A stretch of DNA of 64,000 bases from Luteipulveratus flavus (GTDB lineage: Bacteria; Actinomycetota; Actinomycetes; Actinomycetales; Dermatophilaceae), in the NCBI RefSeq assembly GCF_029439465.1, contig NZ_JAROAV010000006.1, positions 1 through 64,000 on the forward strand. The letters run 5' to 3'. The translations under genes were made by a program, and so were the position numbers. Numbering within the stretch: the stretch's first letter is position 1; each line of letters starts with the position of its first letter. Shown here in pieces: positions 47,278 through 56,348 of the stretch. Under the pieces are notes generated by a model. The model was not told the DNA's origin, did not search any database, and saw nothing but the letters and a program-made list of their open reading frames with translations.

Positions 47278-50200
47278 GGCCGCCTCCGCGACCGTGAGCT
47301 GCCGAACGGCACCGCGAGGAAGACCGTGAACGCCAGCAGGAGGGCCTGCACCCAGCGCCACCTGAGGTACGCGGCACCCGGCTCGACCTGCAGGTGTCCG
47401 CCGGCCGCCGGCACCTCGTAGGTCGGATAGACCGTGCCCGCGACGGCGGGGAGACGGTGGTCGTCGACCGTGACGACGGTCCGCCTGGCCCACCCGCCCG
47501 ACTCCGAGATCGTCAGGCGACGACCGGCCGGGCCGCTCGGCAGCGGCGTCGAGGTACGTGCGTGCGGTCCGGTCGAGGCGACCGACGCCCACGGACTGCC
47601 GCTCAGCGTCAGCACGACCCGGCCCGGTGGGACGGACGCCCTGCTCGCCGCGGACGCCACGGCGTCGACCCGCCAGAGCGACATGGTCCGGTTGCTCGCC
47701 ATCGGCGAGAGCCCGTCGGCCGACTGCAGCGGGCGGGAGAGCAGCGTCCGGTCGCCGGAACCCGTGACGCCGACGAAACCGACCCCCAGGTCGAACAGGT
47801 CCCGATGAGCAGCGCCACTGGCCGCGGTGTCCGGGCTCAGCAGGGACGCGACGCCTCGGGCCAGGGTGGCCGAGGACCGCTCCGGCACGTCGAGATCGCG
47901 GGCGGGCGTGCCGGGCTCCGACCCTCCCAGCGCGTACGCCACCGAGCCGTCGCCGGCCACCGTGATCGTGAGCATCCGGGTGGCTCGCTCCCCGGTGCTC
48001 ATGTGCTTGGCGATCGGGGGCAGCCGCGGGTCCGCGGGCGCGAGCGAGCGGACGTCGTGGCTCCAGGCGACCACGCCGCAGACCACCACGGCCCAGCCGA
48101 GCACAGCGGCGGCACCGGCGACGGCGGCCCGACGTACGCGTACGGGCAGCGCGCCCAGCCCGTGCCGGCCGAGCACGTCGCCGAAGGCGAGCAGCGCGGC
48201 GCCGAGCAGCGCCGCGGCGGTGAGGTCCAGCGCCGGGCCCGGCCACGGGCTGCGCGACCCGGCCGCACCCGCGGTCAGGGTGACGTGCGAGGCGGTGAGC
48301 GCGGCGCCCAGCCCGAGCAGCGTCAGCAGGGCCAGCCCGGTCGTGACCCGCACGTGGCCGCCGCGACGCCGGAGCAGGGCCGCCAGGCCGAGGACGAGGA
48401 CGGGAGCAGAGAGCAGCGCCAGGTACGAACCCGCTCCACCGGGGTGCAGCAGGAGCAGCTGCCACGGCTCCGCAGGGCGACCGGAGTCCAGAGCCCCAGG
48501 ACCGGCGAGCAGGGCACGCGAGTCGGCGCGCAGCCGGTCGAACGTCCACGGCCCGAGCAGCAGCCACGGCCCCACCGCCACGACCACGCCCCGCACCCGG
48601 GCCAGCCGGCTCCCCAGCAGCGCCACCCCGAGGCCGATGACCGTGGTGGCCACGAGCAGGACCGGCACGAACGCCCCGAGCAGGGCACCGACGAGCACCG
48701 TCCCGAACGTCAGCGGCGTGCCGGCGCTGCGGCGTCCGACGGCGAACGCGCCCGCCACGGCGAGGGGCAGCAGCACGTGGCCGACGACGGGCCCGATCCG
48801 GCCCGCGGAGACGCCGGCGGTCAGCGAGGGCAGCGACGCCCAGGCCAGTCCGACGAACGCCCGCGGCCACGCCGAACGAGTGGCCGCCCGGCCGGCGACG
48901 TACGCGCTCACCCCCGAGAGGGGCACGGCCAGCACCAGCAGCCACGCGACGACGGTCGCACCGCTGGTGGTGTCGTCCACCCAGGGCAGCGCCTCGACCA
49001 GGCGCGCGAGTCCGGCCAGCACCGGGAGGTACGGGCTCTCGGGCAGGTCGACGCCGAGACCGGGGCCGGTCCAGTGGTCCCACCAGGTGTGCCAGATGCC
49101 GGCGGCGTCGGTGTCGTACGGCAGCAGCAGGCCGCCGCTCAGACCTTGTCCCGTGCCGCGCAGCGCCGCGGAGGTCAGCAGGTGGCGCCACATCAGCGCA
49201 GTCGTCGCGAGCAGCGCGACGACCATCCACAGACCGGGATGGCGCGCGGTCCGGCGCCCCCAGGTGGAGTGGACCGCCGCGAGCTCGCCCGCGGCGTCCG
49301 CCGTGGGTCCCGGCTCGGGACGTGTCTCGACCGCGGGCAGCGGCGGGTGGCGTGGGCCGCGGCTGACGGCGTCCCGGACCGCGTCCCAGGCGTGCTGGGT
49401 CGCCGCGCCGACCGGGACGAAGAGAGCGTCCAGGTCCCGTCGTCGGGTGACCGCTCGCCGGCCGAACCTCAGTCGAGCACCGAGCAGCCGGGCGACCCCG
49501 AACGGAGCCGTCGCCTGGGCGAGCTCGCCGAGGGCCAGGCGAGGGCGTTTGACCAGCAGCAGGGCGAGGCCGAGCACTGTGCAGCCGAGCGCGACCCACA
49601 GCGCCATGAACGGGAGCATCGACCAGCTGCTGCGCGCGAGGGCGACCTGCCGGTGCCGGCGCAGCGTACGGGGCGACTGCGGAACCGGCCGGTCGGAGTC
49701 GCCGTGGCGCCGCAGGTCGGAGGCGTCGCCGTCGAGGGTGCTGCCCCCGGTGTCCTGGCAGACCCGGGCAGCGGGGACGACGACGACCTGGTGGCCGAGC
49801 AGGTGGGTGCGCCAGCACAGGTCCAGGCCGTCGCCGTCCCCGTCGAAGGCCGCGTCGAACCCGCCGAGAGTGAGGTAGACGTCGCGGCGGATCAGCATGC
49901 CCGCGCTGGAGACGGCGAGGACGTCGTGCCGGTCGTCGTACTGGCCCTGGTCCGGCTCGCCCTCCATCGCCGAGCCGACGTGGCGACCGGTCCGGGTCAC
50001 GTCGACACCGACGTTGACCAGGCGCTCGGGCCGGCCGAGCTCCACGACCTTGCAGCCGGCGATCCCGATGCGGTCCGACCGCCCCGCGACGCGGGCGAGC
50101 GCCGCCAGCGCATCAGGAGCCGGGGCGGAGTCCTCGTGCAGCAACCAGAACCACTCCTGGCGGTCCCGCGGACGGATGTCCCGCTTGCGGGCGCGAGCCC

Positions 50201-50543
50201 GCACCCGCCGTCCGACGACCGCGTCCTCACCGGGCCGCGGGAGCGCCTCCACCGCGGTGTCGACGATCGCCGCGAACGGGCTGAGCGGGGGGACGGTCAC
50301 CACCGACACGTCGGGGTAGGTCGCCCGTAGACCAGGACTGGCGTCGACCATTGCCCGGACGGACCGCTCGGGAGTGGCGTCCACCAGCACGAGACGCTCG
50401 GGCGCCTCGTGCAGGTCGACGAGGCGGCCGAGCGTCTGCTCCAACCAGGTGCTTCGCGCGTGCTCGACCACGAGCACCGCGGTGACGACCAGTGAAGCGG
50501 GCGCGTGGGTGTCAGCCGTGACCGACCACTCGGTGGTGGTCAT
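47274..50543 (-). CDS. Giant membrane glycosyltransferase, family 2
   Basis: This 1089-residue protein has an N-terminal GT2 domain (about 18-290) with VTAVLVVEHARSTWLEQTL, an acidic HED in WFWLLHEDSAP and GGFDAAFDGDGDGLDLCWR. A large membrane region follows, with more than ten hydrophobic helices from about 310 on (for example MALWVALGCTVLGLALLLV, ATTALMWRHLLTSAAL). The outer loops are beta-rich, and a last helix (LLAFTVFLAVPFG) precedes a basic tail. It likely moves sugars onto an envelope glycan. It is inserted between the zincin gene and whiB2 in an otherwise conserved block. Confidence 0.85.
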   Translation of the reverse strand: MTTTEWSVTADTHAPASLVVTAVLVVEHARSTWLEQTLGRLVDLHEAPERLVLVDATPERSVRAMVDASPGLRATYPDVSVVTVPPLSPFAAIVDTAVEALPRPGEDAVVGRRVRARARKRDIRPRDRQEWFWLLHEDSAPAPDALAALARVAGRSDRIGIAGCKVVELGRPERLVNVGVDVTRTGRHVGSAMEGEPDQGQYDDRHDVLAVSSAGMLIRRDVYLTLGGFDAAFDGDGDGLDLCWRTHLLGHQVVVVPAARVCQDTGGSTLDGDASDLRRHGDSDRPVPQSPRTLRRHRQVALARSSWSMLPFMALWVALGCTVLGLALLLVKRPRLALGELAQATAPFGVARLLGARLRFGRRAVTRRRDLDALFVPVGAATQHAWDAVRDAVSRGPRHPPLPAVETRPEPGPTADAAGELAAVHSTWGRRTARHPGLWMVVALLATTALMWRHLLTSAALRGTGQGLSGGLLLPYDTDAAGIWHTWWDHWTGPGLGVDLPESPYLPVLAGLARLVEALPWVDDTTSGATVVAWLLVLAVPLSGVSAYVAGRAATRSAWPRAFVGLAWASLPSLTAGVSAGRIGPVVGHVLLPLAVAGAFAVGRRSAGTPLTFGTVLVGALLGAFVPVLLVATTVIGLGVALLGSRLARVRGVVVAVGPWLLLGPWTFDRLRADSRALLAGPGALDSGRPAEPWQLLLLHPGGAGSYLALLSAPVLVLGLAALLRRRGGHVRVTTGLALLTLLGLGAALTASHVTLTAGAAGSRSPWPGPALDLTAAALLGAALLAFGDVLGRHGLGALPVRVRRAAVAGAAAVLGWAVVVCGVVAWSHDVRSLAPADPRLPPIAKHMSTGERATRMLTITVAGDGSVAYALGGSEPGTPARDLDVPERSSATLARGVASLLSPDTAASGAAHRDLFDLGVGFVGVTGSGDRTLLSRPLQSADGLSPMASNRTMSLWRVDAVASAASRASVPPGRVVLTLSGSPWASVASTGPHARTSTPLPSGPAGRRLTISESGGWARRTVVTVDDHRLPAVAGTVYPTYEVPAAGGHLQVEPGAAYLRWRWVQALLLAFTVFLAVPFGSSRSRRRP

Positions 50544-50630
50544 GACTCACACACGCGCACTCGCGAACGCCGGTGTGGTCATGCACCGACCATGCCAGGC
50601 GCGCCGGACGCGCCCAAGGTGACGCGCGGG

Positions 50631-50903
50631 TCAGACCGCGCGCTTCTTCAGCTTGCGGCGCTCGCGCTCGGAGAGGCCGCCCCAGATCCCGAAACGCTCG
50701 TCGTTCTCCAGTGCGTACTCCAGGCACTCCGACCGCACCTCGCACCCGACGCAGACCTTCTTGGCCTCGCGGGTGGAGCCGCCCTTCTCGGGGAAGAACG
50801 CCTCCGGGTCGGTCTGCGCACACAGTGCGTTCTCCTGCCACGACAGCTCGCCGTCTTCTCCCAGCGCGTCGTCGTGCATGCTGATCAGCTGCAGCTCGTG
50901 CAC
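50631..50903 (-). CDS. whiB2: WhiB2/WhmD-type iron-sulfur regulator
   Basis: This 90-residue WhiB-like protein is needed for septation in mycobacteria and sporulation septation (WhiB) in Streptomyces. Cluster cysteines are C28, C51, C54 and C60, the turn GIWGG is at 72-76, and a basic C-terminus ends KLKKRAV. The stretch LCAQTDPEAFFPEKGGSTRE matches this subclass. GTG 50903 has GAGGAGG 4 nt upstream. It is divergent from fbiA, as Rv3260c/Rv3261 in M. tuberculosis. Confidence 0.93.
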   Translation of the reverse strand: MHELQLISMHDDALGEDGELSWQENALCAQTDPEAFFPEKGGSTREAKKVCVGCEVRSECLEYALENDERFGIWGGLSERERRKLKKRAV

Positions 50904-50942
50904 GGGTCCTCCTCGACCGATCGCGGGCAGTTCTGTCTTGTG

Positions 50943-51032
50943 GTGCACTGCCCCCTGAAAACGAACGACAGCACTGCAATTACACGCGTGTGTTTCATCA
51001 TTCGTCAAGCACAGAATGCGGAGGCAGTGCAC
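50943..51032. promoter_or_regulatory. whiB2-fbiA intergenic region with long-range inverted repeats
   Basis: GTGCACTGCC at 50943-50952 is repeated in exact inverse as GGCAGTGCAC at 51023-51032. Between them lie another GCACTGC (50971) and a 10-bp palindrome ACACGCGTGT at 50982-50991 within an AT-rich patch. Symmetric sites around a divergent promoter suggest an operator; the binding protein is unknown. Confidence 0.4.
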
Positions 51033-51082
51033 AATGACGCCCCCGCGGTCCTGGGCCGCTCCGTGTTGAGAGACTGTCCGCC

Positions 51083-52063
51083 ATGCGCATCACCGCCCTC
51101 GCGGGTGGCGTCGGCGGCGCCCGGTTCCTCCGAGGCCTGCTGCACCACCTGAGCGGCCGCTCGGACGGCCCGCACACCCTGACCGTGATCGGCAACACCG
51201 GTGACGACATCACCCTGTTCGGCCTGCGCGTCTGCCCGGACCTGGACACCCTGCTCTACACCCTCGGCGGCGGCGTCCACGAGGGTCAGGGCTGGGGACG
51301 TGCCGACGAGACGTTCGCCGTCCAGGGCGAGCTGGCTGCGTACGGAGCCAGCCCGCAGTGGTTCGGACTCGGCGACCGCGACTTCGGCACCCACATCGTG
51401 CGCAGCCAGTGGCTCGCCCAGGGCCGGACGCTCTCGCAGGTCACCGCCCGGCTCGCCCAGCGCTGGGGACTGCCCGAGCAGGGCGTCACGCTGCTGCCGA
51501 TGACCGACGTCCCCGTCGAGACGCACGTCGTGCTCGAGGAGGACGGCGAGCAGCGCGCCGTGCACTTCCAGGAGTGGTGGGTCCGGATGCGCGCCGCGGT
51601 CCCGGCGCAGCGATTCGTCGTGGCCGGCCTGGACCGGGCCGCCGCCGCGCCCGGCGTCCTGGGCGCGCTCCGGGACGCGGACGTGGTGCTGCTGCCCCCG
51701 AGCAACCCCGTCGTCTCGATCGGCATCGTCCTCGGTGTGCCAGGCGTACGAGATGCGTTGCGGGGCACCGCTGCTCCCGTGGTCGGGGTGTCGCCGCTCG
51801 TCGGCGGCGCACCCGTGCGCGGGCACGCCGACGCATGCCTGAGCGCGATCGGCGTCGAGTCGACGGCGGCCGCCGTCGCGGGGCTCTACGCGGACTTCCT
51901 CGACGGCTGGCTGGTCGACGACGGCGACCGCGACGGGATGGTCGCGGCGGCCCCGCGGGGCCTGACCGTCGAGGCGACGCCGCTGCTCATGCGCGACCTC
52001 GAGCACGCCGCGCGGATCTCCGGCTCGGCCCTGGACCTGGCCCTCGGGCTCGCCCGTGCCTGA
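51083..52063 (+). CDS. fbiA: 2-phospho-L-lactate (phosphoenolpyruvate) transferase FbiA
   Basis: This 326-residue transferase (CofD/FbiA) joins the lactyl/enolpyruvyl-phosphate unit to the deazaflavin Fo in coenzyme F420 synthesis. It has the opening ITALAGGVGGARFLRGL, then VIGNTGDDITLFGLRVCPDL and the conserved LLPMTDVPVETHV. VVLLPPSNPVVSIG, near residue 210, contributes to the active site. Paired with fbiB; the last 8 nt overlap it. It indicates F420-dependent metabolism. Confidence 0.95.
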   Translation: MRITALAGGVGGARFLRGLLHHLSGRSDGPHTLTVIGNTGDDITLFGLRVCPDLDTLLYTLGGGVHEGQGWGRADETFAVQGELAAYGASPQWFGLGDRDFGTHIVRSQWLAQGRTLSQVTARLAQRWGLPEQGVTLLPMTDVPVETHVVLEEDGEQRAVHFQEWWVRMRAAVPAQRFVVAGLDRAAAAPGVLGALRDADVVLLPPSNPVVSIGIVLGVPGVRDALRGTAAPVVGVSPLVGGAPVRGHADACLSAIGVESTAAAVAGLYADFLDGWLVDDGDRDGMVAAAPRGLTVEATPLLMRDLEHAARISGSALDLALGLARA

Positions 52064-53129
52064 CGCCGTCACCGGCCCCGGCGGCCTGCAGGTGCTGCCC
52101 GTCGTCGGGCTGCCGGAGGTGGAGCCCGGGGCCGACGTCGGCCGCCTGGTCGTCCGATGCCTGGAGGACGCCGGGACACCGCTGCAGGACGGCGACATCG
52201 TGGTCGTCACCAGCAAGATCGTGTCCAAGGCGGAGCGGCTGGTCGCGACCGTCCACGACCCCTCCGAGCGAGCTGACCTCGTGCTGCGCGAGTCGCACCG
52301 GGTCGTCAGCGAACGGACGACGGGCGCCGGGATCACGCGGGTGGTCGCCGCCCACGCCGGACCGGTCATGGCCGGCGCCGGCATCGACGCGTCGAACACC
52401 GGTGCCGCCGAGCTCCTGCTCCTCCCCCACGACCCCGACGCGAGCGCCCGTCGGGTCCACGACCAGCTCCTCGCCGCCGTCCCGCACGCGCTGCGCATCG
52501 GCGTGCTGCTCAGCGACACCGCAGGTCGGCCGTGGCGCGCCGGTCTGGTCGACCTCGCTCTCGGCGTGTCGGGCGTGCTCCCGACCGACGACCTGCGCGG
52601 CCGGTACGACGCGGAGGGGCGTCCGCTGGCCGTCACCGTCCGCTGCCTCGCCGACGAGATCGCCGCGGCCGCCGACCTGGTCAAGGGCAAGACCGAGCGC
52701 ATCCCGGTCGCCGTCGTCCGCGGTCTGCCCGACCTCGTCGTCGCCGAGGGCCCAGGCGCGCGTTCGCTGGTCCGCTCCGACGCCGAGGACTGGTTCTCCC
52801 TCGGCCGCGCCGAGGCGGTCCGGGACGCGCTCGGGGTCGCCCCGGGGTCGGCCGAGTCGCTGAACATCGGCATCGAGTCGGTGCTCCCGGAGACCCTCAC
52901 CCAGCGGGTCGACCGGGCCCTGCAGACGGCCCTGCTCGGTTGCAACGCGGTGGAGGCGGCGCACACGGCCGACGACGCGAGCACCGTCCGGCTCCGGGCC
53001 ACCGACCCGGTCGAGCTCGGACGGGCCTGGGCCCGGTTCGAGGTCGCCCTGGCCGGGGAGCGGCTGCAGTGCTCCGGCAGCCACGACGAGACGACGGTCG
53101 CCGTCCACATCGCCGATCCCCGAGGCTGA
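52056..53129 (+). CDS. fbiB: F420:gamma-L-glutamate ligase (CofE/FbiB) without a clear nitroreductase domain
   Basis: This is a 357-residue protein. Residues 1-240 form the CofE ligase that adds gamma-linked glutamates to F420-0: DGDIVVVTSKIVSKAERLV, AGAGIDASN, and VLLSDTAGRPWRAGLVDLAL. M. tuberculosis FbiB (about 448 residues) carries a C-terminal FMN nitroreductase of about 200 residues that reduces dehydro-F420. Here only about 115 residues follow (DWFSLGRAEAVRDALG ... VAVHIADPRG), without recognisable FMN-binding motifs. The start is GTG 52056 inside fbiA. Confidence 0.85.
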   Translation: MPDAVTGPGGLQVLPVVGLPEVEPGADVGRLVVRCLEDAGTPLQDGDIVVVTSKIVSKAERLVATVHDPSERADLVLRESHRVVSERTTGAGITRVVAAHAGPVMAGAGIDASNTGAAELLLLPHDPDASARRVHDQLLAAVPHALRIGVLLSDTAGRPWRAGLVDLALGVSGVLPTDDLRGRYDAEGRPLAVTVRCLADEIAAAADLVKGKTERIPVAVVRGLPDLVVAEGPGARSLVRSDAEDWFSLGRAEAVRDALGVAPGSAESLNIGIESVLPETLTQRVDRALQTALLGCNAVEAAHTADDASTVRLRATDPVELGRAWARFEVALAGERLQCSGSHDETTVAVHIADPRG

Positions 53130-53132
53130 TCG

Positions 53133-54515
53133 TCAGCGCGGGACGCGCAGCTCGACCCGCAGTCCCGACGGCGCCGTCCCGTCCACCGGCTCTCGGTCCG
53201 CCAGCGCCACCGACCCCCGAGCCCGCCGCGCGAGCTCCTGCACGATGGCGAGCCCGAGCCCGCTGCCACCGGCGTCGCGGTCGCGGGCGTCGTCCAGCCG
53301 GGTGAAGCGCTCGAACGCGCGCTCCCGGTCCGCCGGCGCGATGCCGGGCCCGTCGTCCTCCACGACCAGCAGCACCTCGCCGTCGGCGGCCCGCGCGCTG
53401 AGCCGGACCTGCGAGGTCGCGTGCCGTACGGCGTTGTCGAGCAGGTTGGTGAGCATCCGCCTCAGCTCGGCGGGCGCGGCGCGTGCCGTGAGGTTCGGCT
53501 CGGCGACCGGGAGGACCGTCAGCGGGACCCGCGCACCGGCGTAGCGCGTGGCGACGTCCGCGAGCAGCGGCGCGACCGTGAGCGTCTCGGCCCGTCCGGT
53601 GGTCCAGGCGGCCGCGTCGGCGCGGGCGAGCAGCAGCAGGTCCTCGACCAGCGCGGACAGGCGGGTCACGTCGTCCAGCAGCCCGTCGGTGAGCTCGTCC
53701 CGGCCTCGGACCCGCTGGTCGACCTCCAGCTGGGTCTGCATGCTGGCCAGCGGGCTGCGCAGCTCGTGGGCCGCGTCGGCGACCAGGCCCCGCTGACGTT
53801 CTCGCGCGCCCGCCAGCCGGTCGAGCATGCCGTTCAGGGTCACCGCCAGCGCCCGGATCTCGTCCGCCTGCTCAGGGACGGGCAGCCGGGTCGCCGCGGC
53901 CTCGCCGCTGATCGCCTCCGCGCCGGAGCGCAGCTTCTCGACCGGGCGCAGGGCGCGGCCGATGACCCACCACGCGACCAGACCCATCACCACCAGCAGC
54001 AGCGGCGCGACGACGAGCAGCGTGGTCGCCAGCACCCGCTCGGCGTGGACGACGTCGGCGGCCTGCACCGCCACCACGACCGTCGAGGCGTCCCGCCGCT
54101 CTCCCGGCCGGGTCACCGGGAGAGCGATGACCCGCAGCGGACCCGCCACTCCGGCGCGGCGTCCGGGGACGGTGACCCGCTCACCGCCGCGAGCGCGGGC
54201 CAGCTCCTCCGGGCGCAGCAGGCCGGTGAGCCGGTCGGCGTTCGCCGAGCCACCGACGACCCGTCCGGCGGCGTCGACGACCTGCACCGACTGTGCGCCG
54301 GACGCGGGCAGCGGGTCCGGCAGGGGACCGCCGGCGGCGACGAGAGCGATGTCGCCGGCGGTGTTGCGCGCGGTCTCGTCCAGCGCCCCGCGCCCGGCGA
54401 TGCCGAGGACGGCGTACAGCACCAGGCTGCCCGCCAGCAGCGCCAGCGCGACACCGGACAGGCCGATCAGCATCAGCCGCCACCGCAGCGACAGCCGCCG
54501 GGCCGCCGCCGTCAT
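53133..54515 (-). CDS. Sensor histidine kinase of a PhoR-like two-component system
   Basis: This is a 460-residue kinase. TM1 is at about 13-35, the extracellular sensor runs to about 160, and TM2 is at about 163-185 (LLVVAPLLLVVMGLVAWWVIG). HAMP follows (about 186-240), then HisKA with phospho-acceptor His in LVADAAHELRSPLASMQTQL, and HATPase_c with NLLDNAVRHA and GGSGLGLAI. The ATG overlaps the response regulator stop (ATGA). The signal is unknown. It ends 3 nt from the convergent fbiB. Confidence 0.9.
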   Translation of the reverse strand: MTAAARRLSLRWRLMLIGLSGVALALLAGSLVLYAVLGIAGRGALDETARNTAGDIALVAAGGPLPDPLPASGAQSVQVVDAAGRVVGGSANADRLTGLLRPEELARARGGERVTVPGRRAGVAGPLRVIALPVTRPGERRDASTVVVAVQAADVVHAERVLATTLLVVAPLLLVVMGLVAWWVIGRALRPVEKLRSGAEAISGEAAATRLPVPEQADEIRALAVTLNGMLDRLAGARERQRGLVADAAHELRSPLASMQTQLEVDQRVRGRDELTDGLLDDVTRLSALVEDLLLLARADAAAWTTGRAETLTVAPLLADVATRYAGARVPLTVLPVAEPNLTARAAPAELRRMLTNLLDNAVRHATSQVRLSARAADGEVLLVVEDDGPGIAPADRERAFERFTRLDDARDRDAGGSGLGLAIVQELARRARGSVALADREPVDGTAPSGLRVELRVPR

Positions 54516-55168
54516 CGGCGCACCGTGTAGCCGGCGCCCCGCACGGTCCGGATGGCGTCGCGGCCGAGCTTGCGGCGCAGGTAGCCGACGTAGACCTCGA
54601 CGGCGTTCGGGTCGACGTCCTGGGCGGAGTCCCAGACGTGGTCGAGCAGCTCGACCTTGCCGACCACGCGGTCCCGGTGCCGCAGGAGGTACTCCAGGAG
54701 CGTCAGCTCGCGTGGGCTGAGCGCGACCGGTTCCCCCGCCCGGCGCACCTCGCGCAGCGCGGGGTCGAGCTCGATGTCCCCGACGGTCAGCACCGGCTCG
54801 CGCGCGGTCGCGCCGCGGCGCAGCAGGGCTCGCAGCCGGGCGAGCAGGACGACGAACGAGAACGGCTTGGTGAGGTAGTCGTCCGCGCCGTAGTCCAGAC
54901 CGTCCGCCTGGTCGTACTCGCCGTCCTTGGCCGAGAGCATCAGGACGGGCACCCACACCTGCTCGGCCCGTAGCGTGCGGACGACGTCGTAACCCGACAT
55001 GCCCGGCAGCATGATGTCCAGGACGACCGCGTCGTACCCGCCGAACCGCGCCTCCTGCAGCCCCGAGGGCCCGTCGTGGCGGACGTCGACGACGAAGCCC
55101 TCGGCGACCAGCCCGCGCTGCAGGGCCAGGGCCAGACGGGTCTCGTCCTCGATCACGAGCAGTCGCAC
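54512..55168 (-). CDS. OmpR-family response regulator (PhoP/MprA-like)
   Basis: This is a 218-residue regulator. The receiver has an acidic pocket (E7-D8), D51 in AVVLDIMLPG and Lys in LTKPF. The winged-helix domain (about 125-215) has LSPRELTLLEYLLRHRD, DPNAVEVYVGYLRRKL and the closing RTVRGAGYTVRR. GTG 55168 starts VRLLVIEDET. A PhoP-like direct repeat lies 41-62 nt upstream of its own start, so autoregulation plus control of the divergent genes is likely. Confidence 0.92.
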   Translation of the reverse strand: MRLLVIEDETRLALALQRGLVAEGFVVDVRHDGPSGLQEARFGGYDAVVLDIMLPGMSGYDVVRTLRAEQVWVPVLMLSAKDGEYDQADGLDYGADDYLTKPFSFVVLLARLRALLRRGATAREPVLTVGDIELDPALREVRRAGEPVALSPRELTLLEYLLRHRDRVVGKVELLDHVWDSAQDVDPNAVEVYVGYLRRKLGRDAIRTVRGAGYTVRR

Positions 55169-55208
55169 GCGGCCAGCGTCGCACGGCACCACCTGTGGGC
55201 GCCCTCAG

Positions 55209-55230
55209 GTTCTCAGCGGGTTCACAGCGA
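55209..55230 (+). promoter_or_regulatory. PhoP-type head-to-tail direct repeat
   Basis: GTTCTCAGCGG (55209-55219) and GTTCACAGCGA (55220-55230) match at 9 of 11 bases. Read as TCTCAGC-N4-TCACAGC, they differ by one base from the TCACAGC-N4-TCACAGC box known for M. tuberculosis PhoP. The box lies 20 nt before the LolA-like start and 41 nt before the response regulator start on the other strand. Confidence 0.65.
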
Positions 55231-55250
55231 CCCCGGCGCAGAGTGTGGTC

Positions 55251-56348
55251 ATGAGCCTCCTCACCGACCACCCGTCCGTGCGATGGGCCGCTCCCGTCGC
55301 CGCCGCCTGCCTCATCGGCGGCGGCGTCGTGGCGAGCCGGATGACCGCGTCCGCCGACACCGAGCTGCCGACCCGAACCGCCGCCCAGCTGCTCAACGAC
55401 GTCCAGTCCGCGTCGGTCCCCGGCGTGTCGGGCACCGTCGTCGCGTCCGCCGACCTGGGCCTGCCCGCCCTGCCCGGTCCGGCGGGGCGCGGCAGCAGCG
55501 AGCTGAGCTCGCTGATCTCCGGGACGCACACCATGCGCGTGTGGGCCGCCGGCTCCGACCGGACGCGGCTCGCGCTCCTGGGCTCCAACGGCGAGTCCGA
55601 CGTCGTCCGCAACGGCAACGACGTCTGGCTGTGGTCGAGCCAGCAGAAGAAGGCCACCCACCTGCGGCTGCCGGCCGGGTCCGCGGCGGCCCACCACGAG
55701 AGCGTCCCCGCCACCCCGCAGGAGACGTCCCGCCGCATCCTGGACACGCTCCAGCCGTCCACGACCGTGTCGGTGGACGGCACCACCTCGGTCGCCGGCC
55801 GTGCGGCGTACGAGCTGGTGCTGGAGCCCAAGCAGTCCGGCTCCCTGGTCAAGGACGTCCGGGTCGCGATCGACGGCAAGACGCACGTCCCGCTGCGGGT
55901 GCAGGTCCACTCGACCCGCATCAGCAAGCCCGCGATCGAGGTCGGTTTCACCTCGGTGGACTTCGGCCGGCCGGACGCCGGGCAGTTCACGTTCAACCCG
56001 CCGCCCGGCACCGACGTCACCACGAAGACCGTTGCGCCGCAGAAGAACTCGGCCGGCATGATGAACGACGTCGCCGGCCTGCTCAAGGCGACGAAGCCCA
56101 ACGTGATCGGCTCCGGCTGGACGTCCGTGCTCACCGCCCGGGTCCCTGAGCAGATGCCGGGTCAGAAGTCCGGCGAGAACGGCCCCTCGGTCGACCAGCT
56201 GGTCGGCATGCTCCCCCGTGTGCAGGGCGCCTGGGGCTCGGGCCACCAGCTGCAGGGCACGCTGTTCACCGCACTCGTCACCGACGACGGCCGCCTGCTC
56301 GTCGGTGCCGTCCCACCGCAGACGTTGTACGCCGCAGCGGCGCGGTGA
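55251..56348 (+). CDS. LolA/LppX-fold-like exported protein
   Basis: This 365-residue protein has an N-terminal membrane anchor or signal (RWAAPVAAACLIGGGVVASRM). The long beta-rich body includes RVWAAGSDRTRLALLGSNGE, NDVWLWSSQQKKATHL, VAGRAAYELVLEPK and VRVAIDGKTHVPLRVQV. This is the order seen in LolA-like (DUF2092) proteins, which carry lipids or lipoproteins. ATG 55251 directly follows the PhoP-type box. The stop overlaps the ABC ATPase gene (GTGA). A role in moving lipid substrates with the transporter is inferred. Confidence 0.75.
   Translation: MSLLTDHPSVRWAAPVAAACLIGGGVVASRMTASADTELPTRTAAQLLNDVQSASVPGVSGTVVASADLGLPALPGPAGRGSSELSSLISGTHTMRVWAAGSDRTRLALLGSNGESDVVRNGNDVWLWSSQQKKATHLRLPAGSAAAHHESVPATPQETSRRILDTLQPSTTVSVDGTTSVAGRAAYELVLEPKQSGSLVKDVRVAIDGKTHVPLRVQVHSTRISKPAIEVGFTSVDFGRPDAGQFTFNPPPGTDVTTKTVAPQKNSAGMMNDVAGLLKATKPNVIGSGWTSVLTARVPEQMPGQKSGENGPSVDQLVGMLPRVQGAWGSGHQLQGTLFTALVTDDGRLLVGAVPPQTLYAAAAR

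Noticed and set aside
47278-49818. Extension of the DUF5719 frame through the giant glycosyltransferase
   Set aside because: The upstream part is Arg/Pro/Gly-rich shadow of the glycosyltransferase; the GTG at 47277 with a GTGA overlap and an immediate signal helix is the likely start.
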